Of a DNA stretch of 64,000 nucleotides, positions 46,065-54,188 are shown piece by piece; positions within the stretch are counted from its first letter, which is position 1, and each line of letters opens with the position of its first letter. Source of the stretch: Micromonospora sp. HM5-17 (GTDB taxonomy: Bacteria > Actinomycetota > Actinomycetes > Mycobacteriales > Micromonosporaceae); assembly GCF_003762835.1 (NCBI RefSeq), contig NZ_RJWA01000006.1:124001-188000 (forward strand), written 5' to 3'. The notes beneath the pieces were generated by a model. It ran no database searches. It worked only from the letters and a program-made list of their open reading frames with translations, and was not told where the DNA came from. The position numbers and the translations under genes are program-made.

Positions 46065-47543
46065 CTACGGGCTGGTACAGGTCAGGGTGGTCGGCGGGTC
46101 GGTGGTGCCGGTGGCGCTGCCGATGAGCCCGAAGGTGGTGGAGCCGTTGGGCGGGAGCGATCCGTTCCAGCTGGCGTTCCGGACGGTCACCGAGGATCCG
46201 CTGACGGTGAGGGTCCCACCCCACAGCTGGTTGATCGTCTGGCCGCTGGGCAGGGTCCACCGTACGGTCCAGCCGTTCAGGGTGGCCGTCGTCGCGTTGC
46301 GTACCGTCACCTCGGCCTGGAACCCGCCCTGCCACTGGTTGACCTGCCGGTAGGTCGCGGTGCAGGGGCCGGAGGCCGGTGGCGTGGTGCCGGGCGGCGT
46401 CGTCGGCGGAAGGGTGGGCTGGGTCGGCGTGGTGGGGCCCGGGGTGGTCGGGGTACCGCCGACCGGCGGGAAGCGCAGCACCCGGTCGTCGGTGGCGGCC
46501 GGGGTGCCCCGACCGTCCCGGTTGCTCGTCGTGACCCAGAGCGAGCCGTCCGGGGCCCGCTCGACCGTGCGGAGCCGGCCGTAGGTGCCGACCAGCGCGG
46601 CCACCGGCGTACCGGCGCCGCCGTTGCCGGTCAGCGGCACCGTCCAGAGCCGGGTCCCCCGCAGGGCGGCGACGAAGAGGACGTTGCCGTCGATGGCGGC
46701 CCCGCTCGGCGACGCCTCGGCCGTGGTCCAGGTGACGATCGGGTCGCGGAACCGCGGATCGTTGCCGCGACCCTCCACGGTCGGCCAGCCGTAGTTGCCG
46801 CCGGGCACGATCTGGTTGACCTCGTCCCAGCTGTTCTGCCCGAACTCGGTGGCGTAGAGCCGGCCCTGGGCGTCCCAGGCGAGTCCCTGGACGTTCCGGT
46901 GACCGAGGCTGTAGACGAGGGAGCCGGGAATCGGGTTGTCGGCCGGGACCGAGCCGTCGGGGCGCATCCGGAGGATCTTGCCGTTGAGGCTCTGCGTGTT
47001 CTGCGAGTTGGCGGTCTGGCCCGCGTCGCCGACGCCGGCGTAGAGCATCCCGTCCGGGCCGAACGCGATCCGGCCGCCGTCGTGGAAGCTGGCCCGGGCC
47101 AGCCCGGTGAGGATCGGCGTCTGGGTCTGCGGCGCGTCGAGCCGGAACCGGACGATCCGGTTGTCGCTGGCCGAGGTGAAGTAGGCGTAGACGTAGCCGT
47201 CCTGGGCGTACGTCGGCGAGACCGCGAGGCCGAGCAGGCCGGCCTCACCACCGGCCGAGACCCCCGAGATGGTCGCGACCTGCTGCGGGCTCTGTCCGGG
47301 GCGGAGGCGGAGCACCCGGGCGCTGTTCCGCTCGGCGACCAGCGCGCTGCCATCGGGCAGGAAGGCGAGCCCCCACGGGGTCTGCAGGTTGGTGGCGACG
47401 GTCTCCGGACGGCTGAAATCGAACTCCCCGGCGGCCAGCACCGACACCTCTCCGGGCCGGGGAGCCACCCCGGCCGTGGCGAAGCCGGCGCCGCTCAACC
47501 CGACGGCCAGGGCCGCTCCCGTGACGAGAAGGCGGCTCCGCAT
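46065..47543 (-). CDS. Secreted PQQ-dependent sugar dehydrogenase-like protein with CBM2
   Basis: The 492-residue protein has a signal peptide (MRSRLLVTGAALAVGLSGAGFATA), a six-bladed propeller of the soluble glucose/aldose dehydrogenase family (about 40-350: TPWGLAFLPDGSALVAERN, SFHDGGRIAFGPDGMLYAGVGDAG, YSLGHRNVQGLAWDA, EFGQNSWDEVNQI), a Thr/Pro linker (about 350-385) and a type 2 cellulose-binding module (CTATYRQVNQWQGGFQAEVTVRN to the end, with the terminal Cys pair). It is presumably an oxidase partner for extracellular polysaccharide breakdown. GGAGGTG precedes ATG 47543. Confidence 0.9.
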   Translation of the reverse strand: MRSRLLVTGAALAVGLSGAGFATAGVAPRPGEVSVLAAGEFDFSRPETVATNLQTPWGLAFLPDGSALVAERNSARVLRLRPGQSPQQVATISGVSAGGEAGLLGLAVSPTYAQDGYVYAYFTSASDNRIVRFRLDAPQTQTPILTGLARASFHDGGRIAFGPDGMLYAGVGDAGQTANSQNTQSLNGKILRMRPDGSVPADNPIPGSLVYSLGHRNVQGLAWDAQGRLYATEFGQNSWDEVNQIVPGGNYGWPTVEGRGNDPRFRDPIVTWTTAEASPSGAAIDGNVLFVAALRGTRLWTVPLTGNGGAGTPVAALVGTYGRLRTVERAPDGSLWVTTSNRDGRGTPAATDDRVLRFPPVGGTPTTPGPTTPTQPTLPPTTPPGTTPPASGPCTATYRQVNQWQGGFQAEVTVRNATTATLNGWTVRWTLPSGQTINQLWGGTLTVSGSSVTVRNASWNGSLPPNGSTTFGLIGSATGTTDPPTTLTCTSP

Positions 47544-48297
47544 GCCACACCTCCAGACCGGCCGGCCCCCGAACCGGAACCGGCCACGCATCCATGACAC
47601 GCCATGATAGTGATGAACATCAATGTATCACGGATGCGTTCGGATCCGTCCCCGTCCGCCGGGCGGGCGGGCCGGTCCCCGCCCGGCCGACCCGCCCGCG
47701 TCCTCGGCGGCGTCCGCGCGCCCTCCCACGCCGGGCGACCGCGTGTCGGGACTGCCGGCCCGGACCCGGACACCCCCTGCCCTGATCCGGGCCGGCCCCC
47801 ACCGCCCGGGTCCCGCCGGAGCGTCCCGGGACGACCCGACTCGGCTCCCCCGGCGTCCGCCACGGTCGTCGCCGCCCACGGGACGGCGTCGACGCGGGAC
47901 CGTTTTCGCGCCGAAGATGATCGTCATCTCCGGCGGACCCACCGGGGATGCCGTGCTGCCGCTGGCTCCCCTGCCCGTCGGGCCCCACGGCGTCCCGCCC
48001 CACCCGTGTTTTCGGACCGGCACCGGGCCGGGTGGGACGCGAGGGGTCCGCAAACTTTCGGTGTCTGCCCGATAATTCAACGCGATGCGGCGCACGCTAC
48101 GACGCCACGAAGGATACGGTCAAGGCCCTCGCCCGGACGAAGCCTTGCGGGCCAACTTCGGCACCAATAACCTCTCGACGCGGGCCGGATTTTCCGGAAA
48201 CATGTCGGAAGTACGCTCGCCACCTGACCGTCCGCCTGCCACAACGACGTGCGTCGGCGCCGGAAGGGGCCCAGAAACCAGCGACAGGAGGCTGCTC
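47544..48297. other. Long divergent region between the CBM2 dehydrogenase and GH3 genes
   Basis: No gene is recognised in these 754 bases. An AT-rich patch at 47602-47630 includes the inverted repeat TGATGAACATCA (47611-47622) and probably holds the dehydrogenase promoter. On the other side an AT-rich patch with GCAAACTTTCGG (48050-48061) and the perfect palindrome TTTCCGGAAA (48191-48200) precede the GH3 gene. The latter resemble the LacI-type sites of the GH43 locus. Confidence 0.5.
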
Positions 48298-50859
48298 GTG
48301 AGCAGCAACCGCAAGGCCGCCGACACTCGGTCGACCACCGAGGTTGGTCGGCGTGAGGTCACCCCGGGTTCCGACGCGGGTCCGCAGGACGGGCCGGCCG
48401 TCGCCCCGGCCGACGACGCCGCGGGCGGTCGTGTCCCCTTCCCCGACACCACGCTGCCGAACGCCACCCCGGCGGACCAGGCCCTGCCGGCCTGGCGGGA
48501 CCGGCGCCTGCCCGCGGCGCGCCGGGTCGAGGACCTGCTCGCCCGGTTGTCGCTGGAGGAGAAGGTCGCCCAGTTGTACGGGGTCTGGATCGGCGGCAAC
48601 TCGACCGGTGACGACCTGGCCCCGCACCAGCACGAGATGGTCGGCACGGCACCGGACTGGCGCGACCTGATCAGCGCCGGCCTCGGGCAGCTCACCCGCC
48701 CCTTCGGCACGGCGCCGGTCGATCCGACCGAGGGCGCCCGCGCCCTGGCCCGGAGGCAGGAGGAGATCGTCGCCGCCAACCGGTTCGGCATCCCCGCGAT
48801 CGCCCACGAGGAGTGCCTGACCGGCTTCATGACCTGGAAGGCGACCGTCTATCCCACGCCGCTCGCCTGGGGGGCGACGTTCGACCCGGACCTGGTGGAA
48901 CGGATGGCGGCCCAGATCGGCACCGCGCTGCGCCGGGTCGGCGTACACCAGGGACTCGCCCCGGTGCTCGACGTGATCCGGGACCCGCGCTGGGGACGCA
49001 CCGAGGAGTCGATCGGCGAGGATCCGTACCTCGTCGCGACGCTCGGCACCGCGTACGTCCGCGGCCTGCAGTCGGCCGGCGTGATCGCCACCCTGAAGCA
49101 CTTCGTTGGATACTCCGCCTCCCGGGCCGGCCGCAACTTCGGCCCGGTGGCGGTCGGGGCCCGGGAACTCGCCGACGTGCTGCTGCCGCCGTTCGAGATG
49201 GCGCTGCGGGACGGCAACGCCGGCTCCGTGATGCACGCCTACACCGAGATCGACGGCCTGCCGCCGGCCGCCGATCCGGCCCTGCTCACCGACCTGTTAC
49301 GCACGCGGTGGGGGTTCTCCGGCACCGTCGTCGCCGACTACTTCGGCATCAGCTTCCTCACGCGGCTGCACAGCGTCGCCGCCGATCTGACCGAGGCCGC
49401 GGCGCTGGCGCTCACGGCCGGCGTGGACGTCGAGCTGCCGGCGGCGCACTGCTACGGCGCCCCGCTGGTCGCCGCGGTCCGCGCCGGTATGGTCCCGGAG
49501 GCCCTGGTCGACCGGGCCGCCGCGCGGGTGCTCCGACAGAAGTGCGAGCTGGGCCTGCTCGACCCGGACTGGTCGCCGCTACCGCCCGCCCTCACCGAGC
49601 CGGCTGACCGGCACAACGGCGGCGGGCCGGGTGACGAGATCCGCATCGACCTCGACCCGCCCGCCAACCGGGCGCTGGCCCGGGAGCTGGCCGAGGAGTC
49701 GGTGGTGCTGCTGGCCAACTCGGGTGCGCTGCCGCTGCGGCCCGATTCCCGGATCGCCCTGGTCGGGCCGCTCGCCGACAGTGTCACCGGCATGCTCGGC
49801 TGCTACACCTTCCCAAGCCACGTCGGGAGCCAGCACCCCGACCTGCCGGCCGGGGTCGAGATCCCCACCCTGCTCGACGCGCTCCGGGCCGAGCTGCCGA
49901 CGACGCCGATCACCCACGCGGTCGGGGGAACGGTCGACGGCGACGAGGCGGAGTCGGACGCCGCCATCGCCGCGGCGGTGGCGGCCGCCCGGGACGCCGA
50001 CGTCTGCGTCGCGGTGCTCGGCGACCGGGCCGGCCTGTTCGGCAACGGCACGTCCGGCGAGGGATCGGACGCCCCCGACCTGCGCCTGCCCGGGCCCCAG
50101 TCCGCCCTGCTGTCGGCGCTGCTCGACACCGGCACCCCGGTCATCCTGGTGCTGCTGACCGGGCGGCCGTACGCGCTCGGCCACGTGGCCCACCGGCTGG
50201 CCGCGATCGTCCAGGCGTTCTTCCCCGGCGAGGAGGGCGGTCCGGCCGTGGCCCGGGTGCTCACTGGTCGGGTCTGCCCGTCCGGCCGACTACCGGTGAG
50301 CGTGCCGCGCGACCCCGGCGGCCAGCCGAGCACCTACCTGACCCCGGCGCTGGGCCAGCGTACCGAGGTCAGCAACGTCGACCCGACACCGCTCTTCCCG
50401 TTCGGCCACGGCCTGTCGTACACGGAGTTCGTCTGGCCGGAGGTCCGGGTGAACGGCGTGGTCCCGGCGGTCGACGCCCCGGTCGAGCTGCCGACCGACG
50501 GCGAGCTGACCCTTTCGGTCACGGTACGCAACGTCGGGGACCGGGCCGGCACCGACGTGGTGCAGCTCTACCTGCACGACCCGGTGGCCCAGGTGACCCG
50601 CCCCGTGGTCCGGCTGATCGGCTACGCCCGGGTGCCGGTCGGTCCGGGACAGACCCGGCGGGTGGACTTCCGGGTTCACGCCGACCTCGCCGCGTTCACC
50701 GGCCGGCACGGGCACCGGGTCGTCGAGCCGGGCGACCTGGAGCTTCGGCTCTCCGCCTCCAGCGCCGACCACCGGCACACCGTCCCGGTCCGGCTCGTCG
50801 GCGCGGAGCGCCGGGTGGACCATCGGCGCCGACTCGCCTCCGAGGTGACGCTGCACTGA
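48298..50859 (+). CDS. GH3 beta-glycosidase (beta-xylosidase/beta-glucosidase)
   Basis: The 853-residue enzyme has the GH3 barrel (about 75-380; RRVEDLLARLSLEEKVAQL, KHFVGYSASRAGRNFGP and the nucleophile Asp347 in GTVVADYFGI), the alpha/beta sandwich with the acid/base region (about 440-640), and a C-terminal fibronectin-III-like domain (VRNVGDRAGTDVVQLYLHD). A non-conserved 60-residue N terminus is hydrophilic, so there is no signal peptide and the enzyme acts inside the cell. GTG 48298 has AGGAGG six bases upstream. It could complete what the GH43 enzyme starts on xylan-derived oligosaccharides. Confidence 0.93.
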   Translation: MSSNRKAADTRSTTEVGRREVTPGSDAGPQDGPAVAPADDAAGGRVPFPDTTLPNATPADQALPAWRDRRLPAARRVEDLLARLSLEEKVAQLYGVWIGGNSTGDDLAPHQHEMVGTAPDWRDLISAGLGQLTRPFGTAPVDPTEGARALARRQEEIVAANRFGIPAIAHEECLTGFMTWKATVYPTPLAWGATFDPDLVERMAAQIGTALRRVGVHQGLAPVLDVIRDPRWGRTEESIGEDPYLVATLGTAYVRGLQSAGVIATLKHFVGYSASRAGRNFGPVAVGARELADVLLPPFEMALRDGNAGSVMHAYTEIDGLPPAADPALLTDLLRTRWGFSGTVVADYFGISFLTRLHSVAADLTEAAALALTAGVDVELPAAHCYGAPLVAAVRAGMVPEALVDRAAARVLRQKCELGLLDPDWSPLPPALTEPADRHNGGGPGDEIRIDLDPPANRALARELAEESVVLLANSGALPLRPDSRIALVGPLADSVTGMLGCYTFPSHVGSQHPDLPAGVEIPTLLDALRAELPTTPITHAVGGTVDGDEAESDAAIAAAVAAARDADVCVAVLGDRAGLFGNGTSGEGSDAPDLRLPGPQSALLSALLDTGTPVILVLLTGRPYALGHVAHRLAAIVQAFFPGEEGGPAVARVLTGRVCPSGRLPVSVPRDPGGQPSTYLTPALGQRTEVSNVDPTPLFPFGHGLSYTEFVWPEVRVNGVVPAVDAPVELPTDGELTLSVTVRNVGDRAGTDVVQLYLHDPVAQVTRPVVRLIGYARVPVGPGQTRRVDFRVHADLAAFTGRHGHRVVEPGDLELRLSASSADHRHTVPVRLVGAERRVDHRRRLASEVTLH

Positions 50860-50943
50860 CCCGACGTGCCAGGCCGACCAGCCGACCCCGCCGGGCCACC
50901 CCGGCACATCGTGACCGTGACCGTGGCCGGGCCCGTCCCCCGG

Positions 50944-51372
50944 TCATGGCATGATCTTGATGAGGTCCTTCGGCATGCTGGACTTGACGTCGTCCCACTC
51001 GCCCTCGGTGACGTGCCGCCGCAGCGCGTTCAGCACGGTGTTCACCACCGTCGCCGGCCCGCCCTCGACGTCGAACGGGAAACCGGCCCGGACCTCGTAG
51101 AGGAACTCCTCACGGTTCAGTTTGATCGGCACCACGCTCGGGTCCCAACCGTCGAAGTAGATGCCCCGGACCAGAATCGGAAGCTGCGCCGCGAAGTGCG
51201 CGCTCTCCTGCACCGGAAGCCGGTCGCGGAGCAGGTGCAGGACGGTCCGCAACGCCGCGTACGACTGGTTACGGCGCTCCTTCGGCCAGCCGTACGCCTG
51301 CTCGATCTCCTTCAGGATGATGTTGGTCTTCTCTATCGACGATTCGATGGCCGAGTACGTGTTGTTCGGCAC
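50944..51372 (-). CDS. DUF2267 family protein
   Basis: The 142-residue helical protein shows the family pattern: AYGWPKERRNQSYAALRTVLHLLRDRLPVQESAHFAAQLPILVRGIYFDGWDPS. This is a helical repeat often encoded near stress or CBS genes and of unknown function. GTG 51372 has GGGGGAGC upstream. It is the last intact host gene before the integrated element. Confidence 0.93.
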   Translation of the reverse strand: MPNNTYSAIESSIEKTNIILKEIEQAYGWPKERRNQSYAALRTVLHLLRDRLPVQESAHFAAQLPILVRGIYFDGWDPSVVPIKLNREEFLYEVRAGFPFDVEGGPATVVNTVLNALRRHVTEGEWDDVKSSMPKDLIKIMP

Positions 51373-51573
51373 GACTGCTCCCCCGTCCCGTCTGGCGGCC
51401 GGTGATGACGTTCCATCGCCCGGCACGCTCCCGTGACCACGCCTCCGGAGACGTCACCCGGATGCGCCTCCTACTCCACACCCTCGCCATGCTCGCCCCC
51501 TGACGGGTGACTCCTGCTCACCCGGGCCGGGTGAATCGACACCCGGACGCGGCCACGCCGTGGGCGGACGCGA

Positions 51574-51690
51574 TCACCGACCGGCGCGGCCGTCCCGGCG
51601 CGCCCCGGTCGCCTCGTCGCGGAGCAGCTCGGTCAACCGCTCGGCGTTGCGCTGGGCGTAGTCCCGATGACAGTTGTTTGTCCGATACCT
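51574..51690 (-). pseudogene. 3' fragment of a host gene cut by the integrated element
   Basis: On the minus strand an open frame ends at the TGA 51574-51576 and reads NCHRDYAQRNAERLTELLRD before a basic end. Its composition is that of the C-terminal helix of a real protein. Upstream of about 51665 the same frame enters sequence with more AT and no protein-like pattern. The 5' part is not in the window and should lie beyond the right end of the element. I do not recognise the protein family. The exact crossover cannot be placed without the other end. Confidence 0.5.
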
Positions 51691-51754
51691 GAGCGCTGTG
51701 CGATGTGGTGTTTGAGCAGGCTGCCGAGAAGCAGACCCCGCAGGTTTATCAGAA

Positions 51755-52171
51755 CTACGAAGAGCGCGACTCCGCCCAGTGACCGCGGCGGCGGAACGGC
51801 ACCACCGTCGGCCCCAGCTCGACCGTATCGTCCGCGTCGGGGTCTGTCCTGGAGTCGCCGCCGCCCCACCACGTCTGTTCTTCCAGTTCCTCCACCCGCC
51901 GGGTCAACTCGTCGATCTCGGCCTGCTGCGCTGCACGATCCTCGGCCTGGCAGGCCCGGAAGTGTCGGATGATCAGCCACGCGGCGTACGCTCCGGCGGC
52001 CGACAGCAGCACCGCGAGGGCCGCGAGGAGCGCGAAGTCAAGCGTCCGGCCGAGCCGCGCGCCGCCGATGAGGGTGATGGTGTGCACGGCGAGCGGGCTA
52101 AACCCGGCGGCGATGAGAATGCCGAGGCTGATGTAGGCGGCCGGCCCTGGCCGCTTGGGGGTGGAGCTCAT
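51755..52171 (-). CDS. Small two-helix membrane protein with coiled coil
   Basis: The 138-residue protein has two hydrophobic segments (about 12-37 and 45-68) and then a coiled coil (ACQAEDRAAQQAEIDELTRRVEELEEQ, about 72-99), ending in an acidic tail. ATG 52171 begins MSSTPKRPGPAAYISLGILIAAG. There is no known family. This is the first gene of the element from the left. Similar small membrane proteins lie beside superinfection, lysis or transfer genes in actinomycete elements, but no function is implied by the sequence. Confidence 0.65.
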   Translation of the reverse strand: MSSTPKRPGPAAYISLGILIAAGFSPLAVHTITLIGGARLGRTLDFALLAALAVLLSAAGAYAAWLIIRHFRACQAEDRAAQQAEIDELTRRVEELEEQTWWGGGDSRTDPDADDTVELGPTVVPFRRRGHWAESRSS

Positions 52172-52302
52172 ACGGGGTCACTCCTGATCTCTGGCGGGGA
52201 GGGTGAGATCGGAGGTTGGGCTGGCAACAACCTCCCCCGGGGTGCCGGTGGTTAGGGCATGCCCGGTCGGGGCCGCGCTGGCGGGTGCGCGGCCGGTTCA
52301 GA

Positions 52303-52584
52303 TCAGCCGGGCCAGGGTAGCGGCGGGGTGGGCCCGGGACCGGGCTGATTGTGGGGGTCATTGGCCCAGTCCCGGGCCTCGGTGCCGAGACGCGGTCGGG
52401 AGGGATCAGCTCCGGCGTCTCGGCCGTCACAGGGCGCCATGTCGGCAGGGATGGTGCCGGCCTCCACCAGCTCGGAGAGGCGCCCTCCCCGGCTGCTCCC
52501 CAGCGCGGTCTCGATCAGCGCCGTGTCATCGGACCAGGCGGCCAACGTACGCCCCTGAATCGGGGCGGTGCGACGCTGCACCAT
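52303..52584 (-). CDS. Small hypothetical protein of the element
   Basis: A 93-residue soluble protein starting MVQRRTAPIQGRTLAAWSDDTALIETALGSSRGGRL, with a Pro-rich disordered second half. ATG 52584 (or GTG 52587) follows GGGGGGAGGG. AT-rich sequence with a likely promoter lies directly upstream. No family is recognised. Confidence 0.55.
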   Translation of the reverse strand: MVQRRTAPIQGRTLAAWSDDTALIETALGSSRGGRLSELVEAGTIPADMAPCDGRDAGADPSRPRLGTEARDWANDPHNQPGPGPTPPLPWPG

Positions 52585-52666
52585 CACGCTGCCCTCCCCC
52601 CACGATGGCGCGTGGAATTTCTATGGCGAAGATACACAGAGATTAATCGGCAGGTCATGGCCGTAG

Positions 52667-52680
52667 GGCGGATCGATCCG
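52667..52680. promoter_or_regulatory. Perfect 14-bp palindrome between the small gene and the GntR gene
   Basis: GCGGATCGATCCGC is self-complementary. It lies 83 bases upstream of the 52584 start, in the only AT-rich stretch nearby, and just after the stop of the GntR gene. It could be an operator for the small gene or part of a terminator. Confidence 0.4.
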
Positions 52681-52751
52681 CTTGGTCGACAGTAGATCCT
52701 CCCTTAGGACAGATGTTCGGGGACCGGCGTCATAACCGGGCCGGTCGTACG

Positions 52752-53513
52752 TCACCGGCCGACCGGCCAGCGGTACCTGATCTCGTGTCGGTGTCCGGCT
52801 TTGATGAGTATCAGAGCCTCCACCGGCCGACCCGACGCGGCGATCGACACCCGGAACGTTCTCAGGATCGGCACCTCGACCGGCAGCTCCAGTGCCACGA
52901 ACTCTTCCGGTGTCGGCGGCCGAGTGCTTAACACGTCCTCGAAGGAGACCGGCTCCAGCCCCATGTCGGCCAGCACCGCCGGCGAGCCGCCCCGGATTCG
53001 TCGCCGCTCGGCCAGCGGGGTGCCGCGGGCCAGGTCGACCGGGTAGTAGGAGTGCACCAGCTCGACCGGCGCGTCGTCGAGACTGAGGATCTGCGTGCGG
53101 CGCACCACCGGCGCGCCGGGCTCGACCCCGAACGCCCAGGCCACCTGGGCGGGTGCCGGCACCTCGCCGACGCCGAGGAGCCGCGAGGCGCCGCGCTGAC
53201 CGTGGTCGGCTGCGGCGGTGATCCAGGTGTACGGCTGGCCGGGCTCGGCGGGCCGGGCGTAGTCGACAGGGGTGATGGTCTGCTGCTGGGTGGGGCGCAC
53301 GTAGACGCCCTTGCCGACGCGACCTTCGACGTAGCCCTCCTGCTTGAGGATGGCGACCGCGTTCTGGATCGTCGCGCCGGGCGCCTCGTACCGGGCAGCC
53401 AGGTGGGCGGTGGAGGGCAGTCGCGAGCCGGGCGGCAGGTCGCCGGCCATGATGTCGGCGCGCAGCTCGGCCGCGATCTGCTGGCTCCGCGGTCGCGGAT
53501 CACGGATGGGCAT
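52752..53513 (-). CDS. GntR-family regulator with UTRA domain (element repressor)
   Basis: The 253-residue protein has a winged helix (about 8-75: QIAAELRADIMAGDLPPGSRLPSTAHLAARYEAPGATIQNAVAILKQEGYVEG) and a UTRA ligand domain (about 95-245). GntR-UTRA proteins such as KorSA repress transfer genes in actinomycete elements. Two bases separate its start from the stop of the UTRA-only gene, so they are one operon. It is divergent from the DUF2637 gene, whose control region carries two CCTTRCTGCCT repeats. Confidence 0.88.
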   Translation of the reverse strand: MPIRDPRPRSQQIAAELRADIMAGDLPPGSRLPSTAHLAARYEAPGATIQNAVAILKQEGYVEGRVGKGVYVRPTQQQTITPVDYARPAEPGQPYTWITAAADHGQRGASRLLGVGEVPAPAQVAWAFGVEPGAPVVRRTQILSLDDAPVELVHSYYPVDLARGTPLAERRRIRGGSPAVLADMGLEPVSFEDVLSTRPPTPEEFVALELPVEVPILRTFRVSIAASGRPVEALILIKAGHRHEIRYRWPVGR

Positions 53514-53515
53514 CG

Positions 53516-54061
53516 TCAGCCGTCCTGTCGGATGTAGGTGAGCTGCCGGCCCTGGGCGCGCATGACCATGACGGTGTACTCGTACGGCCGGCCGGTGGCG
53601 TCGTAGATCGTGCGGGCGAGGACCAGGACCGGGTCGCTGTCGGCGAGGTGGAGCATGTCGCGCTGGTCCTCGTCGAGTACGTCCGCGGCCGCCGCGGCGG
53701 TGATGTCCTCGCGGACGGTGGCCGGCCGGTAGCCGAGCTCGGCGAGCAGGGTGACGGCGCCGCCTCGGATCTTCCGCCGCTTGGCCAGTGGCGTGCCTGC
53801 GGCGATGGCTGCCGGCCAGTACGAGGTGACGATCTCGACGGGCTGGTCGTCGGCGAGGATGAGCCGCATCCGGATCACGACCTCGGCGTGGGCGGGTAGC
53901 CCGAGGGCGTCGGTGACGTTGTTGGTGCCGAGCATGACGCCGACGTCGAGCAGCTGCTGGGTGCCGCGCTGGCCGGACTGGGCGGCGTCGGCGGCCCACG
54001 TGTCGCCCTGACCGGGTGTCAGGTACCTGTTCGAGGTGCTGGTCCACCTCTGGCTGTCCAT
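53516..54061 (-). CDS. UTRA-only protein, GntR relative without DNA-binding domain
   Basis: The 181-residue protein begins MDSQRWTSTSNRYLTPGQGDTW and goes directly into the UTRA fold (QLLDVGVMLGTNNVTDALGLPAHAEVVIRMRLILADDQPVEIVTSYWPAAIAAGTPLAKRRKIRGG...). The winged helix expected before it is absent. ATG 54061 has a good GAGGGAGC site, so this is not simply a misread start. It can sense a ligand or dimerise with the full-length GntR next to it, and so may adjust that repressor. That is inference. Confidence 0.8.
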   Translation of the reverse strand: MDSQRWTSTSNRYLTPGQGDTWAADAAQSGQRGTQQLLDVGVMLGTNNVTDALGLPAHAEVVIRMRLILADDQPVEIVTSYWPAAIAAGTPLAKRRKIRGGAVTLLAELGYRPATVREDITAAAAADVLDEDQRDMLHLADSDPVLVLARTIYDATGRPYEYTVMVMRAQGRQLTYIRQDG

Positions 54062-54093
54062 GTCAGCTCCCTCGGTCGCGGCCTGTCTGCTGA

Positions 54094-54164
54094 CCTTACT
54101 GCCTGATCGGTTCGGTGCCCGGCGTGCGGACAGATATGAGCGTACATCAACCTTGCTGCCTCAT
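54094..54164. promoter_or_regulatory. Divergent control region with two direct CCTTRCTGCCTNAT repeats
   Basis: CCTTACTGCCTGAT (54094-54107) and CCTTGCTGCCTCAT (54151-54164) differ at two positions and are 57 bases apart in the same orientation. They flank the promoter space between the UTRA gene and the DUF2637 gene, so they are likely binding sites of the GntR repressor. Confidence 0.6.
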
Positions 54165-54188
54165 TCATAAAGCGGTACGGTGGTCGAC

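Noticed and set aside
47595-48297. Several overlapping frames on both strands before the GH3 gene
   Set aside because: None has protein-like composition or a ribosome site. The region reads as regulatory or empty DNA.
51427-51660. tRNA gene as attachment site
   Set aside because: No cloverleaf or T-loop GGTTCGA-type sequence was found. The border lies in a protein-coding fragment.
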